Assembly: GCF_006494775.1 (NCBI RefSeq)
Contig: NZ_CP041146.1
Coordinates: forward strand, 124,001-188,000
Reading direction: 5' to 3'
Source: Nocardioides humi
GTDB taxonomy: Bacteria; Actinomycetota; Actinomycetes; Propionibacteriales; Nocardioidaceae
Length of the DNA stretch: 64,000 nucleotides
A model generated the notes under the pieces. That model saw nothing but the letters and a program-made list of their open reading frames with translations, was not told where the DNA came from and did no database searches. The position numbers were made by a program, and so were the translations under genes. The stretch's first letter is position 1. Each line of letters opens with the position of its first letter. Below, in pieces: positions 10,353 through 19,396 of the stretch.

Positions 10353-12290
10353 CTACAGCACCACCGTCGGCTTCACCCGGCTCGGCGTCCACACCCGCTG
10401 CCGGCGCGCGACGAGCGAGGTGAGCACGAGCGCGCCGACGAGGTACGCCGCGAGCACCAGGACGGCCGTCGTGGCCCGGGCCGGGTCGCCGCCGTACATC
10501 AGCTGCCGCAGCCCGTCGACGGCGTAGCTCATCGGCAGCGCGTGGTGCAGCCAGTGGAGTGGCTCGGGGATGGTCTGCCAGGGGAAGGTGCCGCCGGCGG
10601 TGACGAGCTGGATCACCATCAGGACCAGGGCGAGGAACTGGCCGGGGGTGCCGAGCAGGGCGTTCATGAGGTGGACGACGGCGACGAAGGTGGCCGAGAT
10701 CAGGATCATGAACAGCCAGGTCCGCAGACTCTCGACGATGCCGACGTCGAGCGCGGCCGCGACGACCGCGAACGCCAGCGTCATCTGCGCCGCGCCGATC
10801 AGGGCCGGGGGCAGCCAGCCGCCGAGGGCGATCCGCAGCGGGTTCTGGTTGGCCGCGAGGGCGCGGGAGGAGAGCGGGCGGACGAGCAGGAAGAGGACGT
10901 ACCCGCCGATCCACGCGGCCAGGGCGAGGAAGAACGGCGCCAGGCCGGCGCCGTAGTTGCGGGCCGCGGCGTCGCTGTGGGAGCGGACGTCGATCGGGTC
11001 GGCGACCGTCTCGGCGATCCGCTGCCGGGTCTGCTCGGTGGTGTCGGGGACCTTCGCCACGCCGGCGGCCAGGCCGTCGTGCAGGTCGCCGGCACCGGAG
11101 GTGAGCCGGCGCAGGCCCGTGCGCAGGTCGACGGTGCCGTCGTGCAGGGTGCCGGCGCCGCGATCGAGCTGCGCGGCGCCGGTGGTGAGCTCGCCGGCGC
11201 CGTCGCGGGCCTGCCGGATGCCGTCGAGCAGGGTCGGGGCGGAGCGGGCCAGCTGGTCGGCGCCGTCGGCGACCTGGCCGGCGCCCGCGGCCAGCTGGTC
11301 GAGCTGCTTGCGGACCGCGCCGGCCTTCGCGTCGACGTCGTGCACGCGCTTGCCGACCCGGTCGTAGACGGCCAGCAGCCGCTGCTGGGCGGCCGGGTCG
11401 ATCCCGAGCCGGCCCATCTCGGCGACGAGGTCGGCACGCCCGCCGTCGTACGCGACCCTGGCGTCGTGGACGGCACCCGCCACCCGGGTGCCGGCGTTCG
11501 CGACCTTCCGGTCCCCGTCGGCGACCTGGCGGGCGCCGTCGGCCAGCTTGCGCGCCTGCTGGGGCAGCGGCGCGGTCCGGCTGGCCAGCGTCCGGAGGCC
11601 GTCGCGGAGCTGGGTGGCGCCGTCGTGGAGGTCGCCCGCGCCGTCGGCGAGCCGGCCGCTGCCGGCGACGAGCTTGCGCGACCCGCGCTTCGCCTCGCGC
11701 AGCCCGTCCTGGAGCTGCTGCGCGCCGGCGGCGCCCTGCTCCAGCCCGTCGCGTACGTCGGCGATGCCGACCAGGAACGTGCCGACGGCCTCCTTCGACA
11801 CCCGCTCGGCGATCGCGTCACGCACCTTGGTGGCCACGGTGTTGGCGATGGTGGTGGACAGGTAGGAGTTCGCGTCGTTGGTCAGCATCGTGATCCGCGC
11901 CTGCTCCGGCTCGGTGCCCGCGCTGCTGGTCAGCGCCGCGGAGAAGTCGCGCGGGATGATGAGCGCGAAGTCGTAGGTGCCGTCGTCGACGCCGGCCCGG
12001 GCGCTGGCACGGTCGACCTCGTGCCAGCCGAAGTCCCCGGAGTCGAGCAGCTGGTCGGCGACCTCGCGGCCGGCGTCCATCCGGGAGCCGTCGAGCCCGT
12101 CGGCTCCGGCGTCCTCGACCACCAGCGCGGTCGGCACCCGGTTCAGCGCGGAGTACGGGTCGTGGTTGGCGTACAGGTAGAGGCCGGCGTAGATCGTCGG
12201 CACGGTCACCAGCGCGAGGACGGTGATCCGGCCCATCCGGATGCTGAGCAGCCGGGAGAGCTCGCTCCAGGCGATGCGCAGGGCGTTCAC
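10353..12290 (-). CDS. YhgE/Pip-domain membrane protein
   Basis: 645 residues from a GTG at 12290, with GAGGT 7 bases upstream. One N-terminal membrane helix (MGRITVLALVTVPTIYAGLYL) is followed by a long outside region rich in repeated DGAxQLxDG/DGAxxLxxG units (about residues 200-400), then five or six C-terminal helices of the ABC-2 type. This layout is typical of YhgE/Pip proteins, which include phage-infection proteins and ESX/type VII-linked proteins in Firmicutes. The GTG overlaps the stop of the upstream gene for a degenerate ATPase (GTGA), which suggests that both act as one export unit. The transported substrate is unknown. Confidence 0.85.
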   Translation of the reverse strand: MNALRIAWSELSRLLSIRMGRITVLALVTVPTIYAGLYLYANHDPYSALNRVPTALVVEDAGADGLDGSRMDAGREVADQLLDSGDFGWHEVDRASARAGVDDGTYDFALIIPRDFSAALTSSAGTEPEQARITMLTNDANSYLSTTIANTVATKVRDAIAERVSKEAVGTFLVGIADVRDGLEQGAAGAQQLQDGLREAKRGSRKLVAGSGRLADGAGDLHDGATQLRDGLRTLASRTAPLPQQARKLADGARQVADGDRKVANAGTRVAGAVHDARVAYDGGRADLVAEMGRLGIDPAAQQRLLAVYDRVGKRVHDVDAKAGAVRKQLDQLAAGAGQVADGADQLARSAPTLLDGIRQARDGAGELTTGAAQLDRGAGTLHDGTVDLRTGLRRLTSGAGDLHDGLAAGVAKVPDTTEQTRQRIAETVADPIDVRSHSDAAARNYGAGLAPFFLALAAWIGGYVLFLLVRPLSSRALAANQNPLRIALGGWLPPALIGAAQMTLAFAVVAAALDVGIVESLRTWLFMILISATFVAVVHLMNALLGTPGQFLALVLMVIQLVTAGGTFPWQTIPEPLHWLHHALPMSYAVDGLRQLMYGGDPARATTAVLVLAAYLVGALVLTSLVARRQRVWTPSRVKPTVVL

Positions 12291-12931
12291 GCGGCACCTC
12301 CGATCGCGGTCACCCGGGCGGCGTGCCCGGCGAGGTCGACCGCCTCGCTGACGGTCACCAGGACGCCCAGGCCCCGGTCGGCGGCCGCCCGGGCGACCGG
12401 CCACCAGTCGCGCCGGTGGAGGCCGTGCCGGTCGGGCGAGAGCAGCACCAGGAACCGCGCATCGGGGCGGGACGCGCCGAGCTCGGTCAGCGACCGGACC
12501 CGGTCCAGCGGCGTCACGTCCTCGGTCCGCAGCCGCGGACTGGTGCCGAGCCGGTGCTCGCGCAGCCACGCCGACGCCGCGCGCGGGCCCGCGGGACGGC
12601 CGGCCAGCGCCAGCTCCTCGGCCACGATCACCCGGAACGGCACGCTGTCGTCCGGCTCCGTGACCCCCGGTACGTCGACCAGGACCACCGCCTGCTGACG
12701 CGGCCCGGGCGCGGTGTCGCCGGCGAGGGCGACGGCGCCGCCGGTGAGGCGGAGGCGGCCGGCCAGGGCCAGCGCGAGCGCCACATTGCCGTGCCCGGGC
12801 CGCCCGACGGCGATGGTCACCTCACCGGCGACCAGCTCGACCGAGGTGGGCTCCAGGAGCCCGTCGACCGCCCCGTCCGTCATCACCAGCCGGGGCGCCT
12901 CGGGGACCGTGACTTCCTGCGCAGTCGTCAT
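12287..12931 (-). CDS. ABC ATPase-like protein with a degenerate Walker A
   Basis: 214 residues. The outline follows an ABC ATPase (start of a beta sheet, a GRPGHGN loop where Walker A should be, then a VVLVDVPG strand), but the P-loop Lys-Ser/Thr is replaced by Asn-Val, and I find no clear LSGGQ signature. It ends with FLVLLSPDRHG in the place of Walker B and a VTVSEAVDLAGHA segment where the switch region would be. It is translationally coupled to the YhgE/Pip gene. It may bind nucleotide weakly or be a purely structural partner. The start at 12931 is a guess among several; MTTAQEVTVP fits best. Confidence 0.6.
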   Translation of the reverse strand: MTTAQEVTVPEAPRLVMTDGAVDGLLEPTSVELVAGEVTIAVGRPGHGNVALALALAGRLRLTGGAVALAGDTAPGPRQQAVVLVDVPGVTEPDDSVPFRVIVAEELALAGRPAGPRAASAWLREHRLGTSPRLRTEDVTPLDRVRSLTELGASRPDARFLVLLSPDRHGLHRRDWWPVARAAADRGLGVLVTVSEAVDLAGHAARVTAIGGAA

Positions 12932-12965
12932 GGACGGCAGTCTGCCTGCTTCGCGGCGGCGACTC

Positions 12966-14027
12966 CTACCCGTCGGTAACGAGCAGTGCGACACACTCCA
13001 CGTGGTGGGTCATCGGAAAGAGGTCGAAGGCCCGCAGCGACGCGAGCCGGTGCCCGTGCTCGGCGAAGATCGCGACGTCGCGCGCGAGCGCGGCGGGATC
13101 GCAGGCGACGTACGCGACGGCCCGGGGGCCGCGGCGCACGACCTGCTCGACGACGGCGCGCTTCGCGCCGGCGCGCGGCGGGTCCAGCACGACCAGGTCG
13201 GCCCGGTCCCACTCCGGCGGCAGCCCGCCGGCCAGCACGCCGCCGACGTCGCCCGCGCGGACCAGGACGCCGGGGCAGTTGCGCTCCGACAGCGCCGAGG
13301 CGGCCCGGTCGCCCTCGACGGCGGCGACCCGTCCGCTGGGGCCGACCGCCTCGGCGAGGAACCGGCTGAACAGCCCCACGCCGGCGTACAGGTCCAGCGC
13401 GGCCTCCCCCGGCCGCGGGTCGAGCGCCTCGAGCACCGCGCCCACGAGCGCCTCCGGTGCACCGGGGTGCACCTGCCAGAAGCCGCCGTCGGGGACCTCG
13501 AAGACCCTCCCCCGGACCTCGTACGACGGCCCGGCCGGCGCCTCGAGCAGGCACTGGTCGACGGCGACGACGTCGTGGGAGCGGTGCTGGCGCATCCCGC
13601 GCCCGCCGCCGGGGAGATCGACGTAGCGCTGCCGGGTCCGCCAGCGCAGCCCGTCCTCGTCGCCGGGCACCGCCTCGACGCTCACCTCGACGTCGAGCCG
13701 CGCGACCCGGCGCAGCTGCTCGCGCACCACCGCCGCCTTCAGGTCGCGCTGGGCGGGCAGCGCCACGTGCTGGAAGTCGCAGCCGCCGCAGCGGCCGGGG
13801 CCGGCGTACGGGCAGGGCGCGGCCACCCGCTCCGGCGACGAGACGAGCACCTCCACCGCGTCGCCGCGCCAGAAGCGGTCACCCTCGGTGCCCTCGGTGA
13901 TCTCCAGGACCACGCGCTCGCCGGGCAGCGCGTGGCGGACGAAGACGACCCGGTCCTGGACCCGGGCGACGCAGTGGCCGCCGTGCGCGACCGGGCCGAC
14001 CTCGGCCTCGAACCGGCGCCCCGCCAT
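12966..14027 (-). CDS. TRAM-domain class I SAM-dependent RNA methyltransferase (TrmA/RlmCD type)
   Basis: 353 residues. An N-terminal TRAM domain (about 1-55) is followed by a cysteine cluster CPYAGPGRCGGC with a fourth Cys in DQCLLE (Fe-S type), a central region and a SAM-binding domain (ALDLYAGVGLFS). VVLDPPRAG and AYVACDPAALARD carry the catalytic base and Cys nucleophile of m5U methyltransferases. It should methylate uridine in rRNA or tRNA. The same gene stands beside an APC permease and trkA genes in M. tuberculosis (Rv2689c). It lies 50 bases downstream of the permease gene and is probably transcribed with it. Confidence 0.9.
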   Translation of the reverse strand: MAGRRFEAEVGPVAHGGHCVARVQDRVVFVRHALPGERVVLEITEGTEGDRFWRGDAVEVLVSSPERVAAPCPYAGPGRCGGCDFQHVALPAQRDLKAAVVREQLRRVARLDVEVSVEAVPGDEDGLRWRTRQRYVDLPGGGRGMRQHRSHDVVAVDQCLLEAPAGPSYEVRGRVFEVPDGGFWQVHPGAPEALVGAVLEALDPRPGEAALDLYAGVGLFSRFLAEAVGPSGRVAAVEGDRAASALSERNCPGVLVRAGDVGGVLAGGLPPEWDRADLVVLDPPRAGAKRAVVEQVVRRGPRAVAYVACDPAALARDVAIFAEHGHRLASLRAFDLFPMTHHVECVALLVTDG

Positions 14028-14077
14028 CGAGACGCCGCGGGCGGCCCGAGCCCGCGGCCGGCGTGCGGGAGGCCGGC

Positions 14078-16120
14078 TCACCGGGGAAGCTGCCGGTCGT
14101 CGCCGGAGCCGACCCGGCCGCGACGCAGGTCGCCCGGCCGCACGCGGTGCTCCTCGCGCTCCTCGCGCTCCAGCGCGATCTCGGAGGACCGCAGCTGGTA
14201 GGGCACGGAGGTGACCATCACGCCGGGGCTGAACAGCAGCCGCCCCTTGAGCCGCAGCGCGGTCTGGTTGTGCAGGAGCTGCTCCCACCAGCGGCCCACG
14301 ACGTACTCGGGGATGTAGACCGCCACGACGCCGCGCGGGTTGGCGCGGCGGATCGCCGAGGCGTACTCCACGATCGGCTTGACGACCTCGCGGTACGGCG
14401 AGTGCAGCACCTTGAGCGGGACGCCGGTGTTGCGCTCGTCCCACTCCTCCAGCAGCCGCGCGGTGTCCTTCTGGTCGACCGACACGTAGACACCCTCGAG
14501 GGCGTTGGGCCGGGTCGCCTTCGCGAACGCCAGGGCCCGGAGGGTCGGCTTGTGCAGCTTGGAGACGAGCACGATCGCGTGCACCCGTGTCGGCAGGGTC
14601 TTGTCGGTCTCGTCGGCGGCGAGCTCGCGCTCGACGTTCTCGTAGTGGCCCTTGATCCCCTTCATCACGGCGAAGAAGAAGGCCATCGCCACGATCGTGA
14701 TCCAGGCGCCGGCGAGGAACTTGGTCAGCACGACGACCACCAGGACCACCGCGGTGAAGGAGAGGCCGACCGCGTTGATCGCGCGGGAGCGGTAGATCCG
14801 CCGGCGCACGGCGGCGTCGCGCTCGGTCGTCAGCGCGCGCGTCCAGTGCCGGATCATGCCGAGCTGGCTGAGGTTGAAGGAGACGAAGACGCCCACGATG
14901 TAGAGCTGGATCAGCTTGGTGGTCTCGGCGTCGAAGACCACGATGAGCACGATCGCCATGGCGGCGAGGAAGACGATGCCGTTGCTGTAGGCCAGCCGGT
15001 CGCCGCGCGCGCCCAGCGCCCGCGGCGCGAGGCCGTCCTTGGCGAGGATCGACCCGAGCACCGGGAAGCCGTTGAAGGCGGTGTTGGCCGCGAGCACCAG
15101 GATCACGCCGGTGACGGTCACCACGAAGTAGAAGCCGGGACTGAAGTCGTGGAACACCGCATGGGCGATCTGCGCGATCACGGCGTGCTGATGGTGGCCG
15201 TCGGGGACCGGGACGCCGTCGCGGGTGAGCCGCTCGAACTCGTGCGGGTCGACGAACCGGACCCCCATCTGCTTGGCGAGCACGATGACGCTGATCATCA
15301 TCGTGGCGGCGATCAGGCCGAGCAGCAGCAGCGTGGTCGCGGCGTTCCGGCTCTTGGGCCGCTGGAACGCCGGGACGCCGTTGGAGATCGCCTCCACGCC
15401 GGTCAGCGCCGCGCACCCGGACGAGAAGGCGCGCGCCAGCAGGATGACCAGTCCGAACGTCGTCAGCGGCTCGTCCCATCCCTCCTTCGGCGTGATCTCG
15501 AGGTCGGCGCTCTCCGCCATCGGCAGCGACCCGGCGGCGAGGTCGACGAACCCGAACGCGCACATGCCGAGGATCGCGACCATGAACAGGTAGGTGGGGA
15601 CCGCGAACAGCCGGCCCGACTCCCGGATGCCGCGCAGGTTCAGCGCCATCAGCAGCAGCACCATGACCGTCGCCACCGTCGCCTCGTGGTGCTGGAGCGC
15701 GGGCAGCGCGGAGGCGGCGTAGTTGGCGCCGGAGGAGATCGACACCGCGACGGTGAGGACGTAGTCGACCAGCAGCGCGCTCGCGACCGTCATCCCCGCC
15801 GTACGCCCGAGGTTGACCTTGGCCACCTCGTAGTCGCCGCCGCCGGAGGGATAGGCGTGCACGGTCTGCCGGTACGACGCGATGACCGCCGCCATCACCA
15901 GGACGACGGCGATGCCGACCTTCCAGGACCAGACGTACTGGCTGACGCCACCGATGGCCAGCATGATGAAGACCTCGTCGGGCGCGTAGGCGACCGACGA
16001 CAACGCATCGCTGGCGAACACCGGAAGCGCGATCCGCTTCGGCAGCAGTGTCTCCCCCAGCTGGGCGCTGCGAAGCTTGCGTCCGAGGAGGATCCGCTTC
16101 GAGACGTCTCCGACACCCAC
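14078..16120 (-). CDS. APC-superfamily permease, KimA-like K+ transporter
   Basis: 680 residues from GTG 16120. It has about twelve membrane segments and a cytosolic C-terminal domain of about 200 residues (from KTLPTRVHAIVLVSKLHKP). The conserved N-terminal pattern (SKRILLGRKL, then LPVFASDALSSVAYAPDE) and the tail match the KimA group, shown to be a K+/H+ symporter in Bacillus subtilis. The divergent neighbours are two TrkA-type K+ regulators, which supports a role in K+ uptake. I chose GTG 16120 because TACCGT lies 8 bases before it; TTG at 16129 is possible. No c-di-AMP riboswitch fits in the short upstream gap. Confidence 0.85.
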   Translation of the reverse strand: MGVGDVSKRILLGRKLRSAQLGETLLPKRIALPVFASDALSSVAYAPDEVFIMLAIGGVSQYVWSWKVGIAVVLVMAAVIASYRQTVHAYPSGGGDYEVAKVNLGRTAGMTVASALLVDYVLTVAVSISSGANYAASALPALQHHEATVATVMVLLLMALNLRGIRESGRLFAVPTYLFMVAILGMCAFGFVDLAAGSLPMAESADLEITPKEGWDEPLTTFGLVILLARAFSSGCAALTGVEAISNGVPAFQRPKSRNAATTLLLLGLIAATMMISVIVLAKQMGVRFVDPHEFERLTRDGVPVPDGHHQHAVIAQIAHAVFHDFSPGFYFVVTVTGVILVLAANTAFNGFPVLGSILAKDGLAPRALGARGDRLAYSNGIVFLAAMAIVLIVVFDAETTKLIQLYIVGVFVSFNLSQLGMIRHWTRALTTERDAAVRRRIYRSRAINAVGLSFTAVVLVVVVLTKFLAGAWITIVAMAFFFAVMKGIKGHYENVERELAADETDKTLPTRVHAIVLVSKLHKPTLRALAFAKATRPNALEGVYVSVDQKDTARLLEEWDERNTGVPLKVLHSPYREVVKPIVEYASAIRRANPRGVVAVYIPEYVVGRWWEQLLHNQTALRLKGRLLFSPGVMVTSVPYQLRSSEIALEREEREEHRVRPGDLRRGRVGSGDDRQLPR

Positions 16121-16128
16121 GAGCGACA

Positions 16129-16134
16129 ACGGTA
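16129..16134 (-). promoter_or_regulatory. -10 box TACCGT of the KimA-like gene
   Basis: TACCGT ends 8 bases before GTG 16120. It is divergent from the trkA promoter 40 bases away. Confidence 0.5.
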
Positions 16135-16176
16135 GGCCATGGTCGGCAGCGATGCCCGGTGGCATGGCGCGTGGGA

Positions 16177-16182
16177 TAGCGT
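16177..16182 (+). promoter_or_regulatory. -10 box TAGCGT, leaderless start of trkA
   Basis: GGGATAGCGT lies 7 bases before GTG 16190, with no ribosome-binding site. Confidence 0.6.
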
Positions 16183-16189
16183 TCTCACC

Positions 16190-16855
16190 GTGCACGTCGT
16201 GATCATGGGATGCGGCCGGGTCGGCTCGACCCTGGCGCGCAGCCTCGAGGACCGCAACCACACCGTGTCGATCATCGACAGCGAGCCCGACGCGTTCCGG
16301 CGCCTGGGCCCGGGGTTCAACGGGGACAAGATCCCCGGGATCGGCTTCGACCAGGAGGTCCTGGAGAAGGCCGGCATCCGCCGCGCGGACGCCTTCGCGG
16401 CGGTCTCCAGCGGCGACAACTCCAACATCATCGCGGCGCGGGTCGCCCGGGAGACGTTCGGGATCCAGCAGGTCGTGGCCCGGATCTACGACCCCGGCCG
16501 GGCCGAGGTCTACCAGCGGCTCGGCATCACCACCGTCGCGACGGTGAAGTGGACCGCCGACCAGGTGCTGCGCCGGATCCTGCCCGCCGGCGCCGAGCCG
16601 GACTTCCGCGACCCGTCGGGCACGATCCGGGTCGACCACATCCCGGCACCCGAGGTGTGGGTCGGCGCCCGCGTGGGCCAGCTCCAGGAGCAGGGCCGCT
16701 GCCGGGTGGCCTGGATCGACCGGCTGGGCGAGGGCATGCTGCCCGACCGCGACAGCGTGATCCAGGAGGGCGACATGCTCCACCTGATCACCCGCGAGGA
16801 GACCGCGGACCAGGCCTACGAGGTGCTCGGCCGCGGGCCCGAGCACGGCGATTGA
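16190..16855 (+). CDS. trkA: TrkA-type K+ uptake regulator (first of pair, CeoB-like)
   Basis: 221 residues, the usual size of a single-unit TrkA protein. An N-terminal RCK/Rossmann domain opens with MHVVIMGCGRVGSTLA (GxGxxG NAD-binding loop) and the acidic IIDSEPDAF at the end of the second strand. The C-terminal TrkA_C domain covers about 135-215. These proteins bind NAD(H) or nucleotides and gate a membrane K+ channel or carrier. It is followed after 25 bases by a second trkA gene and divergent from a KimA-like permease, the same order as ceoB-ceoC in M. tuberculosis. GTG 16190 was chosen on length and on the adjacent -10 box. Confidence 0.9.
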   Translation: MHVVIMGCGRVGSTLARSLEDRNHTVSIIDSEPDAFRRLGPGFNGDKIPGIGFDQEVLEKAGIRRADAFAAVSSGDNSNIIAARVARETFGIQQVVARIYDPGRAEVYQRLGITTVATVKWTADQVLRRILPAGAEPDFRDPSGTIRVDHIPAPEVWVGARVGQLQEQGRCRVAWIDRLGEGMLPDRDSVIQEGDMLHLITREETADQAYEVLGRGPEHGD

Positions 16856-16880
16856 GCAGACCGAGGGAGAGCCACGAGAC

Positions 16881-17579
16881 ATGAGAGTCGCCATCGCCGG
16901 AGCAGGTGCCGTCGGCCGCTCGATCGCCCGCGAGCTGATCGAGAACGGCCACGAGGTGCTGCTCATCGACAAGTCCCCCGCCTCGATCCGTCCCGAGCGG
17001 GTGCCCGACGCGGAGTGGCTGCTCGCCGACTCCTGCGAGCTGTCCTCGCTGGAGGAGGCCCGGCTGGATCGCTGTGACGTGGTGATCGCCGCGACCGGCG
17101 ACGACAAGGCCAACCTGGTCACCGCGCTGCTCGCCAAGACCGAGTTCGGCGTCCCCCGCACGGTGGGCCGGGTCAACCACCCCAACAACGAGTGGCTGTT
17201 CACCGAGGCCTGGGGCGTCGACGTCAACGTCTCGACCCCGCGGATCATGTCGGCGCTGGTCGAGGAGGCGGTCACCGTCGGCGACCTCGTCCGGCTGTTC
17301 ACCTTCCGCCAGGGCAACGCCAACCTGGTGGAGATGACGCTGCCGGCGGACTCGCCGTACGTCGGCAAGGAGTCCGGCCTGATCCCGCTGCCGGAGAACT
17401 GCGCGCTGGTCTCGATCCTGCGCGACGGCCAGGTCTACGTCCCGACCCCGGAGCAGCCGGTGGAGTCGGGCGACGAGCTGCTGTTCGTGGTGCCCGCCGA
17501 GGCCGAGGACGAGCTGGAGTGCCTGCTCGCGCCGGGCGCGCACCCGGAGAAGCAGCCGGGGAAGCAGACCGGCAAGTAG
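16881..17579 (+). CDS. trkA: TrkA-type K+ uptake regulator (second of pair, CeoC-like)
   Basis: 232 residues. MRVAIAGAGAVGRSIA gives the Rossmann GxGxxG, and LLIDKSP the ribose-binding acid. The TrkA_C domain follows at about 135-220 (VEMTLPADSPYVGKESG). The tail is Lys/Gly/Gln-rich. It probably forms a complex with the first TrkA protein and the KimA-like or another K+ transporter. GGGAG precedes the ATG by 10 bases. It ends 4 bases from the convergent DUF3159 gene. Confidence 0.9.
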   Translation: MRVAIAGAGAVGRSIARELIENGHEVLLIDKSPASIRPERVPDAEWLLADSCELSSLEEARLDRCDVVIAATGDDKANLVTALLAKTEFGVPRTVGRVNHPNNEWLFTEAWGVDVNVSTPRIMSALVEEAVTVGDLVRLFTFRQGNANLVEMTLPADSPYVGKESGLIPLPENCALVSILRDGQVYVPTPEQPVESGDELLFVVPAEAEDELECLLAPGAHPEKQPGKQTGK

Positions 17580-17583
17580 CGGC

Positions 17584-18315
17584 TCAGTCGGCCTCGGCCG
17601 GCTCCGCCGGCTCGGCGTCGTCGGTCGCGGACGCCTCCAGCGGCGTCGCGTTGCGGGCGAGCAGCCACACCATCACCGACCACGACCCGATCCGCAGCGC
17701 CCAGCCGAGGCCGGTGCGCAGCACCAGGATCAGCACGACCGCCTGGTCCGGGTCGAGGCGGCCGCTGTGCCCGAGCAGCCAGACGGGGCCCTGCAGCAGC
17801 ACCCCGATGGCGCCGGGCAGGAGCATCACCCAGGTCAGCCGGCTGCACAGCCGCACGATCTGCGGGTCGTCGTGCCAGGCGGTCGGGTCGCCGGTGACGC
17901 TGCCGAGCATGAAGCCGAGCATCGGCCAGCCGATCAGGCAGGTGAAGCCGAGCACGACGGTGTAGCCGAGGCTGATCAGGATCCCGGGCAGGAAGAACGC
18001 GAGCGCCTGGTCGGCCTCCGAGCCGCCGGAGCTCTGCGCCCAGCGGACGAACACCCAGCCGATGCCGATGCCGAAGACGGCGTTGAGGACGTACTGCGTG
18101 CTGGAGCGCTGCACGACCCGCGCCAGCAGGGCCAGGCCGGCCACCACGAGGCTGCCGACCAGCGCCCACTGGAGCTCCTTGGTCGTCAGCCACACGACGG
18201 TGAACACGACGCCGGGGATCGCGGCCTCGGCCATGCCGCGCCGGCCGCCGAGGGCGGTCGCGAGCTGCCGGCGGACCAGCGCCTCGACGGTGTCGACCCC
18301 GATCGCGGCGCTCAC
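17584..18315 (-). CDS. DUF3159 integral membrane protein
   Basis: 243 residues with about six membrane helices. The order VRRQLATALGGRRGMAEAAIPGV at the N terminus and later LGFTCLIGWPMLGFMLG is the DUF3159 pattern. Homologues occur next to trkA genes across actinobacteria (Rv2693c), but no function is known. The GTG at 18315 overlaps the stop of the OB-fold gene (GTGA). The C-terminal 20 residues are Glu/Pro/Ala-rich and probably disordered. Confidence 0.9.
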   Translation of the reverse strand: MSAAIGVDTVEALVRRQLATALGGRRGMAEAAIPGVVFTVVWLTTKELQWALVGSLVVAGLALLARVVQRSSTQYVLNAVFGIGIGWVFVRWAQSSGGSEADQALAFFLPGILISLGYTVVLGFTCLIGWPMLGFMLGSVTGDPTAWHDDPQIVRLCSRLTWVMLLPGAIGVLLQGPVWLLGHSGRLDPDQAVVLILVLRTGLGWALRIGSWSVMVWLLARNATPLEASATDDAEPAEPAEAD

Positions 18316-18671
18316 AGGAGCTCGTATCGGGGGTTGTAGAGCATGCGGTGGCCGTCCTGGGTGCCGACCCGGCCGCGGACCTCGAGGGCGCGGCCGGGGT
18401 CGATGCCGGCGATCCGGCGGCGGCCGAGCCAGATCACGGTGACCGTGCCGGTGCCGTCGTACAGCTCGGCCTCGAGAGCGGGTACGCCGCCGCGCGGGCG
18501 CAGGGTCACGGTGCGCAGGGTGCCTCTGAGCCGGACCGGCTCACGGTCCGCCGCGTCGCCGATGGACACCACACCGTCGCCGCTGAAGGTCTTGCGCAGG
18601 TCGCGGGCCTCCGCCTCGTCGGCGTTCGCCCACTTGCTGATGGTGCGCCGCAGGCGGCTCTTGGTGCGCAT
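18312..18671 (-). CDS. OB-fold nucleic-acid-binding protein
   Basis: 119 residues. An N-terminal basic helical part (RTKSRLRRTISKWAN) is followed by a single OB domain with the typical turn ELYDGTGTVTVIWLGRRRI. The family is conserved beside DUF3710 and DUF3159 (Rv2694c). It probably binds single-stranded nucleic acid, but no target is known. It sits in an operon with dut, DUF3710 and DUF3159, with a 16-base gap upstream and a four-base overlap downstream. Confidence 0.9.
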   Translation of the reverse strand: MRTKSRLRRTISKWANADEAEARDLRKTFSGDGVVSIGDAADREPVRLRGTLRTVTLRPRGGVPALEAELYDGTGTVTVIWLGRRRIAGIDPGRALEVRGRVGTQDGHRMLYNPRYELL

Positions 18672-18687
18672 GAGCAGGCCTCGTTCG

Positions 18688-19365
18688 TCAGGTGGCCGGG
18701 ACGGCGCGGGGGGTGGCCCCCTCGGGCAGTGAGAGCGGGAGCTGCTCGCCGACGGGCATCGCATGGGCGCCGCGGCGTACGGCGACCTGCGCGATCGCGG
18801 CCTCCCACGCCTCCGCGGCCTCGGGCTCGCGGGCGGGATCGCCCAGCAGGGTGGCGCGCAGCAGCCAGCGGGGGCCGTTGATGCCGATCACCCGGGAGGT
18901 CTGGGTGCCGGTGGCGCCGTCGGCGCGGGTCATCCGGACCTCGCAGACCAGCTCGGTGCCGAAGCGGCCCTCACGCTCGGTGGCGGTGCCGCCGCGACGG
19001 GCGGCGTCGGCGGCGATCTGCGGCCGGATCTCGCTCCACAGGTCGCCGTTGCGGGGCGCGGCGAAGGCCCGGAGCTCGAGCGCACCGGCCTCGGAGGCGA
19101 GCAGCACGGCACGGACCGCGCCGGACTTCTCGTCGACCTGCACCCGCAGCTCACGGTCGGCGGTCGGCGCGACGAGGATCGAGCCCAGGTCGAGCCGGGT
19201 CACGCCGTCGTCGGGGAGCTCGTCGACGTCGAACGGTCCCGCGACCGGGTCGTCGGACGTCGGCGCATCGGCGGTCCCGGCGGGATCAGCGGGATCGGTG
19301 GCCTCGGTGGTCTCGTCCACCGCGTCCTCGACCGCCGGGTCGGCAGTCTTGCGCCGCAGCCTCAC
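18688..19365 (-). CDS. DUF3710 protein
   Basis: 225 residues. The first 65 residues are acidic and low in complexity. The conserved core runs from GPFDVDELPDDGVTRLDLGS to about residue 205 (INGPRWLLRATLLG). The GTG at 19365 was chosen because GAGGAGG lies 7 bases before it. Homologues (Rv2696c) are always near dut; the function is not known. It is 31 bases downstream of dut and probably cotranscribed. Confidence 0.9.
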   Translation of the reverse strand: MRLRRKTADPAVEDAVDETTEATDPADPAGTADAPTSDDPVAGPFDVDELPDDGVTRLDLGSILVAPTADRELRVQVDEKSGAVRAVLLASEAGALELRAFAAPRNGDLWSEIRPQIAADAARRGGTATEREGRFGTELVCEVRMTRADGATGTQTSRVIGINGPRWLLRATLLGDPAREPEAAEAWEAAIAQVAVRRGAHAMPVGEQLPLSLPEGATPRAVPAT

Positions 19366-19396
19366 TGTGTCCTCCTCGTTGCGCCCCTCGCGCCCA

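Noticed and set aside
16121-16189. c-di-AMP (ydaO/kimA) riboswitch before the KimA-like gene
   Set aside because: The gap to the divergent trkA gene is under 70 bases, and the -10 box leaves only 8 bases of leader.
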